From Petrosia ficiformis (lineage: Eukaryota > Porifera > Demospongiae > Haplosclerida > Petrosiidae), in assembly GCA_947044365.1 (NCBI GenBank), contig OX345636.1, positions 58,717,537-58,781,536 of the forward strand: a stretch of 64,000 nt of DNA, given 5' to 3'. The notes under the pieces were generated by a model that ran no database searches, was not told the origin of the DNA, and saw only the letters and a list, made by a program, of their open reading frames with translations. The translations under genes and the position numbers were made by a program. Positions 12,133 through 24,600 of the stretch are shown here, piece after piece; position 1 is the stretch's first letter; every line of letters begins with the position of its first letter.

Positions 12133-12594
12133 TTGGGCTTTCTCCTGTCAGGATCACTTGACTGGGGATTTCTGTTTGATCTTGAAGAAAGTTTAATATT
12201 TCTTTTAGTGATTGCTTTCACGACCTTAAGACCAGATGGAGTGATATTCTCGCACAAGCTTAAAACAGTTATACTTCTTGAGCTTACAGTCCCTTTCGAA
12301 GATTGCGTTATTACGGGAAAATTTATAAAATCCAAAAGCTACGACAGTCTTATACGAGAGTACCAATCCAATGGATGGAAAGCTATTTTTTTAACCTTAG
12401 AAATAGGATGTATAGGCTATATAAATAATAATGTTTCACATGTACTTGAGCAGTTGGGTTTGTCTAGGGCAGAGTGTCGTTCCACTCTTAAGAGCTGTAG
12501 CCAAGTGGCATTGCACTGCAGCCATGTCATTCATTTAAATAGAAATAAAGCTGTAATGCATACCATTGCTTATATATCCAGACTGGAGTGATAT
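12133..12594 (+). pseudogene. retroelement-type PD-(D/E)XK-like nuclease domain ORF
   Basis: This 152-codon frame contains RPDGVIFSHKLKTVILLELTVPFED (residues about 33-57), followed by SYDSLIREYQSNGWKAIFLTLEIGCIGY (about 69-96) and a helical SRAECRSTLKSCSQVALHCS segment. This order (RPD...ELTxP...Y..L...GW.....VEVGCxG) is the one I associate with a restriction-like endonuclease domain at the C-terminus of some non-LTR-type retroelement polyproteins; Asp and Glu would be the metal ligands. A related-looking plus-strand frame precedes it at 11,911-12,102 and ends in a stop. The domain has no RT upstream, so it is probably a truncated retroelement remnant. The family assignment is from memory. 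Confidence 0.5.
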
Positions 12595-12599
12595 ACATG

Positions 12600-12700
12600 T
12601 ATATAGCTTACAAAAATAATTTTTTAATATTGAATATTTTTGTGAGCTATAGATATATATATATAATATAATATATATATATATATATATATTTTTTGAA
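12600..12700. repeat. imperfect hairpin and AT tract
   Basis: AGCTTACAAAAATA is mirrored by TATTTTTGTGAGCT at 12,606-12,649, followed by an (AT)n run. Confidence 0.6.
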
Positions 12701-12975
12701 TTTCCATGCCAGGTCTGCTATTTTTTGCAGGTGACCTCGCCTACTGCCTAGCATTTTATATTGTCCAGGTCAGAGGTCAAAATAATTTTGTATGTAAAGA
12801 TGGCATTAGGTATCCTGCTGATGACTGGGAAATTAATCTCTGTGTGTACATGTATGAGTGTTTGTGTAATGTACAATATATGTTTTGTTTGTTTCTGAGC
12901 TAACAACTATTAAACTGCACGTGGCCATGGGCCGTTGCAGAGTTATTAGCTTTTTTTCAGCAAGTCTTGCTAATT

Positions 12976-12978
12976 ATC

Positions 12979-13034
<56 letters not shown>
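12976..13034. repeat. CT dinucleotide microsatellite
   Basis: A (CT)n run, the second in the window. Confidence 0.95.
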
Positions 13035-13040
<6 letters not shown>

Positions 13041-13309
13041 CTCACAGCTATGTATTATCAGTTGTAGATAAGTTGGTTGTTGATGATTACATTATTGTAT
13101 ATCTGCATAGTGGAGCACCTCTAAACAGTATATCTGGTATACAATGGTTCCTTGGATTCTATTGAATGATTGATAGAAGATAGAAGGTACATGTACACTA
13201 TATGATTGAATGATTGTTATGATACAAGACCAATAATGAATGATACTAAAAATACATGTAATGAATGATACTACAAATAGTAACTATAATAATGAATGAT
13301 ACTAAAAAT

Positions 13310-13808
13310 ACATGTACACGTGTACTGCACATTCAGATAGATCGTTTGATCAATGGTGGAGGTTACTAATGAAGTACAGACAAGAGATTATATAATAATG
13401 GTTGAGATTACTAAATGAATGAATCACAGACAAGTGTATTACATACATGTACATGTAGTTTGATCAATGGTTGAGTTTACTAAATGAATGTATCACAGAC
13501 AAGTGTATTACATACATGTACATGTAGTTTGATCAATGGTTGAGTTTACTAAATGAATGTATCACAGACAAGTGTATTACATACATGTACATGTAGTTTG
13601 ATCAATGGTGGAGATTACTAAATGAATGTATCACAGACAAGTGTATTACATACATGTACATGTAGTTTGATCAATGGTCGAGATTACTAAATGAATGAAT
13701 CACAGACAAGTGTATTACATACATGTACATGTAGTTTGATCAATGGTCGAGATTACTAAATGAATGTATCACAGACAAGTGTATTACATACATGTACATG
13801 TAGTTTGA
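13310..13808. repeat. 69-bp tandem array
   Basis: TTTGATCAATGGT.GAG.TTACTAAATGAATG..TCACAGACAAGTGTATTACATACATGTACATGTAG repeats every 69 bp (for example 13,461 and 13,530), with about six good copies and diverged ones at the left edge. Each copy contains the ACATGTACATGT palindrome that is dispersed across the window. Confidence 0.9.
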
Positions 13809-13986
13809 TCAGTTCAATTAAATGTCACTTTTAGACTACCATTGACACATGGTAATCCTGACACAATACAATAATTTGGATAACTACCATTGTTTTTGCT
13901 CTGATGATAACAACACTATTGTCTTCTTGTGTGATAAAGTCATTTAATGACAAAGTATTATTTCATATGAATATATGCTACAAACT

Positions 13987-14412
13987 AGTAACACATCATC
14001 AATATCTATAGTTTTGAAGAGACTAAAATTGTGAAAATTGGTAATGACAAATGTACATGTATGTTGTTGTTGAATATATAAAGTCATGATTAATTAATAA
14101 TCGATATTGAAACTTCTTCTGATTATTATTTATAAGTCTGTGATATCAATTATTCCAGAAGGCACAGTTTTCAAGCTTGCAACAGCAAATAATGTAGGTG
14201 GCAGGAAGCCTTTTAGTTATCAAATGGGAGGAGTTTCCTGCATTAATTGATTTAATTGGCCTAATTACTTTTGCTAATTTTAATTGATTATTAATCAATG
14301 TGAAGTTAGTGATAATCGATTTCAGAATCTCAGCCAATTCCCAGTCCTAATACAAATCCAATTTTGATAATTTTAGTCTCTTCAAAGCTATTGATATTGA
14401 TGACATGTTACT
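13987..14412. mobile_element. TIR MITE of about 425 bp
   Basis: The left end AGTAACACATCATCAATATC, followed by GTTTTGAAGAGACTAAAATT, is mirrored by AATTTTAGTCTCTTCAAAGC and GATATTGATGACATGTTACT on the right. Arms are about 50 bp with few mismatches. No ORF fits a transposase. Confidence 0.65.
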
Positions 14413-14536
14413 TTATTTGTCTCTTAGTCACAAGTTCTATCCTAAAGTTCATTATATTTTAATTGTCTTCAGTTACTTTTAACTCATGTATACTTGGATC
14501 AAGTTGTTATTCCACAAGTTGTGCAGAGGTACAGTT

Positions 14537-14816
14537 TAGGGCTGGGTGATAGTAGTGATAGTGTGACTATCATTATCATCAGTGTTACTATCATGATAGT
14601 GGACATGTGGTTATGAGCATGTGCATTTGACATGTCTAGCCTCAACATACCCACAACCACATGAAAAAACATGCAAAGATGGCGAGGAATATTTCTGATG
14701 AGATTAATCTTGACAAAGAGCTTCATGTTTTCTGTTGGAGGGCGATATTATTCACTGTCATTCAAGAATCTATTACACATTGTGATATTTCAAAATTTCA
14801 CTATCACCCAGCTCTA
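14537..14816. mobile_element. 280-bp hAT-like MITE
   Basis: The termini TAGGGCTGGGTGATAGT and ACTATCACCCAGCTCTA are inverted with one mismatch. The YAGGGCTGGG end is the common form of hAT-derived MITEs. Flanks (GTACAGTT/GCACAGCT) match only partly, so the target duplication has decayed or the end is slightly off. Confidence 0.6.
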
Positions 14817-14908
14817 GCACAGCTGTCTGAATTTATTAAGTATAATATATATACATTTGTAATTATCATTTATCTGATATCCTCATACATATACAGTATA
14901 CATGTATG

Positions 14909-15087
14909 TCAATAAAATGTCACCATACAGTACAGTAATTACTCAGTAGTTTCATTTCAGTAGTTTAACAGCAGTAATTGGTATACATTGTATTTGTCAA
15001 TTGAACACCACAGCAGTGAGACAGTAATTACTATACTATACTGAAAGTAGAACTAACATAATTACTGTTATGGTGACATTTTATTGA
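14909..15087. mobile_element. 179-bp MITE, family B, copy 1
   Basis: TCAATAAAATGTCACCATA and TATGGTGACATTTTATTGA form inverted ends. A second, inverted copy of the interior lies at 36,721-36,866 (shared TTAGTTCTACT, AGTATAGTA, ATACCAATTACTG and ATGAAACTACTGAGTAA blocks). Confidence 0.7.
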
Positions 15088-15089
15088 TA

Positions 15090-15608
15090 TATGTATTATT
15101 GTATTATGATAAATCAGGTTGTACTTAACTTGTACATGTACAGATCAGATGAAACTTAATAACCATTAGATAATTGACTGAGGTTTTCCTCCATTTCCAA
15201 CACTGCTATAAAACTATCTCAAATTAATTCCTATTACGAGTGCTACATGTAATTCTAGCAAAACCCCATTTGTATTAAAAAGAGCTTCATAGGACTAAGT
15301 TGAGTACAGAGTTCTCCCTTGATATTTGATAATTTGGATCCAATACACTTTGGCCTAGTGACATTAAGCAATCCAAGTGCTCATATCTAGTCTCAAAGTT
15401 AATTAACCTCTTTAAAACTAGAGTCGAAACAGGGAACTTTTAAGGAGGGTGTCGTCCCATAAATCAGCACCCATCATTATGTCGGCTTTTGGAATTCAGT
15501 GACATTACAATTGCTCACTCAGACATTTCACTAGGTATAAATTGTGGAGAAAGTCATTATATGTGGTTATCAAAATATCACAATGACATATATTTGTGAC
15601 ATCAGTCC
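15090..15608. other. unassigned single-copy spacer
   Basis: No gene, TIR or tandem structure was recognised between the MITE and the satellite. Confidence 0.4.
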
Positions 15609-18600
15609 TCTAAGTATTACATGTAAGTACTAGTCCCTTCTAAATACTCACCTAACTGATTGCTACTTCTTGTAATTGTCTAAGTATTAAGTACTAGTCC
15701 CTCCTAAATACTCACCTAACTGATTGCTACTTCTTGTAATTGTCTAAGTATTAAGTACTAGTTCCTTCTAAATACTCACCTAACTGATTGCTACTTCTTG
15801 TAATTGTCTAAGTATTAAGTACTAGTCCCTCCTAAATACTCACCTAACTGATTGCTACATCTTGTAATTGTCTAAATATTAAGTACTAGTCCCTTCTAAA
15901 TACTCACCTAACTGATTGCTACTTCTTGTAATTGTCTAAGTATTAAGTACTAGTCCCTCCTAAATACTCACCTAACTGATTGCTACTTCTTGTAATTGTC
16001 TAAGTATTAAGTACTAGTTCCTTCTAAATACTCACCTAACTGATTGCTACTTCTTGTAATTGTCTAAGTATTAAGTACTAGTCCCTCCTAAATACTCACC
16101 TAACTGATTGCTACATCTTGTAATTGTCTAAATATTAAGTACTAGTCCCTTCTAAATACTCACCTAACTGATTGCTACTTCTTGTAATTGTCTAAGTATT
16201 AAGTACTAGTCCCTCCTAAATACTCACCTAACTGATTGCTACTTCTTGTAATTGTCTAAGTATTAAGTACTAGTTCCTTCTAAATACTCACCTAACTGAT
16301 TGCTACTTCTTGTAATTGTCTAAGTATTAAGTACTAGTCCCTCCTAAATACTCACCTAACTGATTGCTACTTCTTGTAATTGTCTAAGTATTAAGTACTA
16401 GTTCCTTCTAAATACTCACCTAACTGATTGCTACTTCTTGTAATTGTCTAAGTATTAAGTACTAGTCCCTCCTAAATACTCACCTAACTGATTGCTACAT
16501 CTTGTAATTGTCTAAATATTAAGTACTAGTCCCTTCTAAATACTCACCTAACTGATTGCTACTTCTTGTAATTGTCTAAGTATTAAGTACTAGTCCCTCC
16601 TAAATACTCACCTAACTGATTGCTACTTCTTGTAATTGTCTAAGTATTAAGTACTAGTTCCTTCTAAATACTCACCTAACTGATTGCTACTTCTTGTAAT
16701 TGTCTAAGTATTAAGTACTAGTCCCTCCTAAATACTCACCTAACTGATTGCTACTTCTTGTAATTGTCTAAGTATTAAGTACTAGTCCCTTCTAAATACT
16801 CACCTAACTGATTGCTACTTCTTGTAATTGTCTAAATATTAAGTACTAGTCCCTTCTAAATACTCACCTAACTGATTGCTACTTCTTGTAATTGTCTAAG
16901 TATTAAGTACAATGTACTAGTCCCTTCTAAATACTCACCTAACTGATTGCTACTTCTTGTAATTGTCTAAGTATTAAGTACTAGTCCCTTCTAAATACTC
17001 ACCTAACTGATTGCTACTTCTTGTAATTGTCTAAGTATTAAGTACTAGTCCCTCCTAAGTACTCACCTAACTGATTGCTACTTCTTGTAATTGTCTAAGT
17101 ATTAAGTACTAGTCCCTTCTAAATACTCACCTAACTGATTGCTACTTCTTGTAATTGTCTAAGTATTAAGTACTAGTCCCTTCTAAATACTCACCTAACT
17201 GATTGCTACTTCTTGTAATTGTCTAAATATTAAGTACTAGTCCCTTCTAAATACTCACCTAACTGATTGCTACTTCTTGTAATTGTCTAAGTATTAAGTA
17301 CAATGTTCTAGTCCCTTCTAAATATATCACCTAACTGATTGCTACTTCTTGTAATTGTCTAAGTATTAAGTACTAGTCCCTTCTAAATACTCACCTAACT
17401 GATTGCTACTTCTTGTAATTGTCTAAGTATTAAGTACTAGTCCCTCCTAAGTACTCACCTAACTGATTGCTACTTCTTGTAATTGTCTAAGTATTAAGTA
17501 CTAGTCCCTTCTAAATACTCACCTAACTGATTGCTACTTCTTGTAATTGTCTAAATATTAAGTACTAGTCCCTTCTAAATACTCACCTAACTGATTGCTA
17601 CTTCTTGTAATTGTCTAAGTATTAAGTACTAGTTCCTTCTAAATACTCACCTAACTGATTGCTACTTCTTGTAATTGTCTAAGTATTAAGTACTAGTCCC
17701 TCCTAAATACTCACCTAACTGATTGCTACTTCTTGTAATTGTCTAAGTATTAAGTACTAGTTCCTTCTAAATACTCACCTAACTGATTGCTACTTCTTGT
17801 AATTGTCTAAGTATTAAGTACTAGTCCCTCCTAAATACTCACCTAACTGATTGCTACATCTTGTAATTGTCTAAATATTAAGTACTAGTCCCTTCTAAAT
17901 ACTCACCTAACTGATTGCTACTTCTTGTAATTGTCTAAGTATTAAGTACTAGTCCCTCCTAAATACTCACCTAACTGATTGCTACTTCTTGTAATTGTCT
18001 AAGTATTAAGTACTAGTTCCTTCTAAATACTCACCTAACTGATTGCTACTTCTTGTAATTGTCTAAGTATTAAGTACTAGTCCCTCCTAAATACTCACCT
18101 AACTGATTGCTACTTCTTGTAATTGTCTAAGTATTAAGTACTAGTCCCTTCTAAATACTCACCTAACTGATTGCTACTTCTTGTAATTGTCTAAATATTA
18201 AGTACTAGTCCCTTCTAAATACTCACCTAACTGATTGCTACTTCTTGTAATTGTCTAAGTATTAAGTACAATGTACTAGTCCCTTCTAAATACTCACCTA
18301 ACTGATTGCTACTTCTTGTAATTGTCTAAGTATTAAGTACTAGTCCCTTCTAAATACTCACCTAACTGATTGCTACTTCTTGTAATTGTCTAAGTATTAA
18401 GTACTAGTCCCTCCTAAGTACTCACCTAACTGATTGCTACTTCTTGTAATTGTCTAAGTATTAAGTACTAGTCCCTTCTAAATACTCACCTAACTGATTG
18501 CTACTTCTTGTAATTGTCTAAGTATTAAGTACTAGTCCCTTCTAAATACTCACCTAACTGATTGCTACTTCTTGTAATTGTCTAAATATTAAGTACTAGT

Positions 18601-21600
18601 CCCTTCTAAATACTCACCTAACTGATTGCTACTTCTTGTAATTGTCTAAGTATTAAGTACAATGTTCTAGTCCCTTCTAAATATATCACCTAACTGATTG
18701 CTACTTCTTGTAATTGTCTAAGTATTAAGTACTAGTCCCTTCTAAATACTCACCTAACTGATTGCTACTTCTTGTAATTGTCTAAGTATTAAGTACTAGT
18801 CCCTCCTAAGTACTCACCTAACTGATTGCTACTTCTTGTAATTGTCTAAGTATTAAGTACTAGTCCCTTCTAAATACTCACCTAACTGATTGCTACTTCT
18901 TGTAATTGTCTAAATATTAAGTACTAGTCCCTTCTAAATACTCACCTAACTGATTGCTACTTCTTGTAATTGTCTAAATATTAAGTACTAGTCCCTTCTA
19001 AATACTCACCTAACTGATTGCTACTTCTTGTAATTGTCTAAGTATTAAGTACAATGTACTAGTCCCTTCTAAATACTCACCTAACTGATTGCTACTTCTT
19101 GTAATTGTCTAAATATTAAGTACTAGTCCCTTCTAAATACTCACCTAACTGATTGCTACTTCTTGTAATTGTCTAAATATTAAGTACTAGTCCCTTCTAA
19201 ATACTCACCTAACTGATTGCTACTTCTTGTAATTGTCTAAGTATTAAGTACAATGTACTAGTCCCATCTAAATACTCACCTAACTGATTGCTACTTCTTG
19301 TAATTGTCTAAGTATTAAGTACTAGTCCCTTCTAAATACTCACCTAACTGATTGCTACTTCTTGTAATTGTCTAAATATTAAGTACTAGTCCCTCCTAAG
19401 TACTCACCTAACTGATTGCTACTTCTTGTAATTGTCTAAGTATTAAGTACTAGTCCCTTCTAAATACTCACCTAACTGATTGCTACTTCTTGTAATTGTC
19501 TAAATATTAAGTACTAGTCCCTTCTAAATACTCACCTAACTGATTGCTACTTCTTGTAATTGTCTAAATATTAAGTACTAGTCCCTTCTAAATACTCACC
19601 TAACTGATTGCTACTTCTTGTAATTGTCTAAATATTAAGTACTAGTCCCTTCTAAATACTCACCTAACTGATTGCTACTTCTTGTAATTGTCTAAGTATT
19701 AAGTACTAGTCCCTTCTAAATACTCACCTAACTGATTGCTACTTCTTGTAATTGTCTAAATATTAAGTACTAGTCCCTTCTAAATACTCACCTAACTGAT
19801 TGCTACTTCTTGTAATTGTCTAAGTATTAAGTACAATGTACTAGTCCCTTCTAAATACTCACCTAACTGATTGCTACTTCTTGTAATTGTCTAAATATTA
19901 AGTACTAGTCCCTTCTAAATACTCACCTAACTGATTGCTACTTCTTGTAATTGTCTAAATATTAAGTACTAGTCCCTTCTAAATACTCACCTAACTGATT
20001 GCTACTTCTTGTAATTGTCTAAGTATTAAGTACAATGTACTAGTCCCTTCTAAATACTCACCTAACTGATTGCTACTTCTTGTAATTGTCTAAGTATTAA
20101 GTACTAGTCCCTTCTAAATACTCACCTAACTGATTGCTACTTCTTGTAATTGTCTAAGTATTAAGTACTAGTCCCTCCTAAGTACTCACCTAACTGATTG
20201 CTACTTCTTGTAATTGTCTAAGTATTAAGTACTAGTCCCTTCTAAATACTCACCTAACTGATTGCTACTTCTTGTAATTGTCTAAATATTAAGTACTAGT
20301 CCCTTCTAAATACTCACCTAACTGATTGCTACTTCTTGTAATTGTCTAAATATTAAGTACTAGTCCCTTCTAAATACTCACCTAACTGATTGCTACTTCT
20401 TGTAATTGTCTAAATATTAAGTACTAGTCCCTTCTAAATACTCACCTAACTGATTGCTACTTCTTGTAATTGTCTAAGTATTAAGTACTAGTCCCTTCTA
20501 AATACTCACCTAACTGATTGCTACTTCTTGTAATTGTCTAAATATTAAGTACTAGTCCCTTCTAAATACTCACCTAACTGATTGCTACTTCTTGTAATTG
20601 TCTAAATATTAAGTACTAGTCCCTTCTAAATACTCACCTAACTGATTGCTACTTCTTGTAATTGTCTAAATATTAAGTACTAGTCCCTTCTAAATACTCA
20701 CCTAACTGATTGCTACTTCTTGTAATTGTCTAAGTATTAAGTACAATGTACTAGTCCCTTCTAAATACTCACCTAACTGATTGCTACTTCTTGTAATTGT
20801 CTAAGTATTAAGTACTAGTCCCTTCTAAATACTCCCCTAACTGATTGCTACTTCTTGTAATTGTCTAAGTATTAAGTACTAGTCCCTCCTAAGTACTCAC
20901 CTAACTGATTGCTACTTCTTGTAATTGTCTAAGTATTAAGTACTAGTCCCTTCTAAATACTCACCTAACTGATTGCTACTTCTTGTAATTGTCTAAATAT
21001 TAAGTACTAGTCCCTTCTAAATACTCACCTAACTGATTGCTACTTCTTGTAATTGTCTAAGTATTAAGTACTAGTCCCTTCTAAATACTCACCTAACTGA
21101 TTGCTACTTCTTGTAATTGTCTAAATATTAAGTACTAGTCCCTTCTAAATACTCACCTAACTGATTGCTACTTCTTGTAATTGTCTAAGTATTAAGTACT
21201 AGTCCCTTCTAAATACTCACCTAACTGATTGCTACTTCTTGTAATTGTCTAAATATTAAGTACTAGTCCCTTCTAAATACTCACCTAACTGATTGCTACT
21301 TCTTGTAATTGTCTAAATATTAAGTACTAGTCCCTTCTAAATACTCACCTAACTGATTGCTACTTCTTGTAATTGTCTAAGTATTAAGTACTAGTCCCTT
21401 CTAAATACTCACCTAACTGATTGCTACTTCTTGTAATTGTCTAAATATTAAGTACTAGTCCCTTCTAAATACTCACCTAACTGATTGCTACTTCTTGTAA
21501 TTGTCTAAATATTAAGTACTAGTCCCTTCTAAATACTCACCTAACTGATTGCTACTTCTTGTAATTGTCTAAGTATTAAGTACTAGTCCCTTCTAAATAC

Positions 21601-24600
21601 TCACCTAACTGATTGCTACTTCTTGTAATTGTCTAAATATTAAGTACTAGTCCCTTCTAAATACTCACCTAACTGATTGCTACTTCTTGTAATTGTCTAA
21701 ATATTAAGTACTAGTCCCTTCTAAATACTCACCTAACTGATTGCTACTTCTTGTAATTGTCTAAGTATTAAGTACAATGTATTAGTCCCTTCTAAATACT
21801 CACCTAACTGATTGCTACTTCTTGTAATTGTCTAAGTATTAAGTACTAGTCCCTTCTAAATACTCACCTAACTGATTGCTACTTCTTGTAATTGTCTAAC
21901 TATTAAGTACTAGTCCCTCCTAAGTACTCACCTAACTGATTGCTACTTCTTGTAATTGTCTAAGTATTAAGTACTAGTCCCTTCTAAATACTCACCTAAC
22001 TGATTGCTACTTCTTGTAATTGTCTAAATATTAAGTACTAGTCCCTTCTAAATACTCACCTAACTGATTGCTACTTCTTGTAATTGTCTAAATATTAAGT
22101 ACTAGTCCCTTCTAAATACTCACCTAACTGATTGCTACTTCTTGTAATTGTCTAAGTATTAAGTACTAGTCCCTTCTAAATACTCACCTAACTGATTGCT
22201 ACTTCTTGTAATTGTCTAAGTATTAAGTACTAGTCCCTTCTAAATACTCACCTAACTGATTGCTACTTCTTGTAATTGTCTAAATATTAAGTACTAGTCC
22301 CTTCTAAATACTCACCTAACTGATTGCTACTTCTTGTAATTGTCTAAGTATTAAGTACAATGTACTAGTCCCTTCTAAATACTCACCTAACTGATTGCTA
22401 CTTCTTGTAATTGTCTAAGTATTAAGTACTAGTCCCTCCTAAGTACTCACCTAACTGATTGCTACTTCTTGTAATTGTCTAAGTATTAAGTACTAGTCCC
22501 TTCTAAATACTCACCTAACTGATTGCTACTTCTTGTAATTGTCTAAATATTAAGTACTAGTCCCTTCTAAATACTCACCTAACTGATTGCTACTTCTTGT
22601 AATTGTCTAAATATTAAGTACTAGTCCCTTCTAAATACTCACCTAACTGATTGCTACTTCTTGTAATTGTCTAAGTATTAAGTACAATGTATTAGTCCCT
22701 TTTAAATACTCACCTAACTGATTGCTACTTCTTGTAATTGTCTAAGTATTAAGTACTAGTCCCTTCTAAATACTCACCTAACTGATTGCTACTTCTTGTA
22801 ATTGTCTAAGTATTAAGTACTAGTCCCTCCTAAGTACTCACCTAACTGATTGCTACTTCTTGTAATTGTCTAAGTATTAAGTACTAGTCCCTTCTAAATA
22901 CTCACCTAACTGATTGCTACTTCTTGTAATTGTCTAAATATTAAGTACTAGTCCCTTCTAAATACTCACCTAACTGATTGCTACTTCTTGTAATTGTCTA
23001 AATATTAAGTACTAGTCCCTTCTAAATACTCACCTAACTGATTGCTACTTCTTGTAATTGTCTAAGTATTAAGTACTAGTCCCTTCTAAATACTCACCTA
23101 ACTGATTGCTACTTCTTGTAATTGTCTAAGTATTAAGTACTAGTCCCTCCTAAGTACTCACCTAACTGATTGCTACTTCTTGTAATTGTCTAAGTATTAA
23201 GTACTAGTCCCTTCTAAATACTCACCTAACTGATTGCTACTTCTTGTAATTGTCTAAGTATTAAGTACAATGTACTAGTCCCTTCTAAATACTCACCTAA
23301 CTGATTTCTACTTCTTGTAATTGTCTAAGTATTAAGTACTAGTCCCTCCAAAAGTACTCACCTAACTGATTGCTACTTCTTGTAATTGTCTAAGTATTAA
23401 GTACTAGTCCCTTCTAAATACTCACCTAACTGATTGCTACTTCTTGTAATTGTCTAAGTATTAAGTACTAGTCCCTCCTAAGTACTCACCTAACTGATTG
23501 CTACTTCTTGTAATTGTCTAAGTATTAAGTACTAGTCCCTTCTAAATACTCACCTAACTGATTGCTACTTCTTGTAATTGTCTAAGTATTAAGTACTAGT
23601 CCCTTCTAAATACTCACCTAACTGATTGCTACTTCTTGTAATTGTCTAAGTATTAAGTACTAGTCCCTTCTAAATACTCACCTAACTGATTGCTACTTCT
23701 TGTAATTGTCTAAATATTAAGTACTAGTCCCTTCTAAATACTCACCTAACTGATTGCTAATTCTTGTAATTGTCTAAGTATTAAGTACAATGTACTAGTC
23801 CCTTCTAAATACTCACCTAACTGATTGCTACTTCTTGTAATTGTCTAAGTATTAAGTACTAGTCCCTTCTAAATACTCACCTAACTGATTGCTACTTCTT
23901 GTAATTGTCTAAGTATTAAGTACTAGTCCCTTCTAAATACTCACCTAACTGATTGCTACTTCTTGTAATTGTCTAAATATTAAGTACTAGTCCCTTCTAA
24001 ATACTCACCTAACTGATTGCTACTTCTTGTAATTGTCTAAATATTAAGTACTAGTCCCTTCTAAATACTCACCTAACTGATTGCTACTTCTTGTAATTGT
24101 CTAAGTATTAAGTACTAGTCCCTTCTAAATACTCACCTAACTGATTGCTACTTCTTGTAATTGTCTAAATATTAAGTACTAGTCTCTTCTAAATACTCAC
24201 CTAACTGATTGCTACTTCTTGTAATTGTCTAAGTATTAAGTACAATGTACTAGTCCCTTCTAAATACTCACCTAACTGATTGCTACTTCTTGTAATTGTC
24301 TAAGTATTAAGTACTAGTCCCTCCTAAGTACTCACCTAACTGATTGCTACTTCTTGTAATTGTCTAAGTATTAAGTACTAGTCCCTTCTAAATACTCACC
24401 TAACTGATTGCTACTTCTTGTAATTGTCTAAGTATTAAGTACTAGTCCCTTCTAAATACTCACCTAACTGATTGCTACTTCTTGTAATTGTCTAAATATT
24501 AAGTACTAGTCCCTTCTAAATACTCACCTAACTGATTGCTACTTCTTGTAATTGTCTAAGTATTAAGTACAATGTACTAGTCCCTTCTAAATACTCACCT

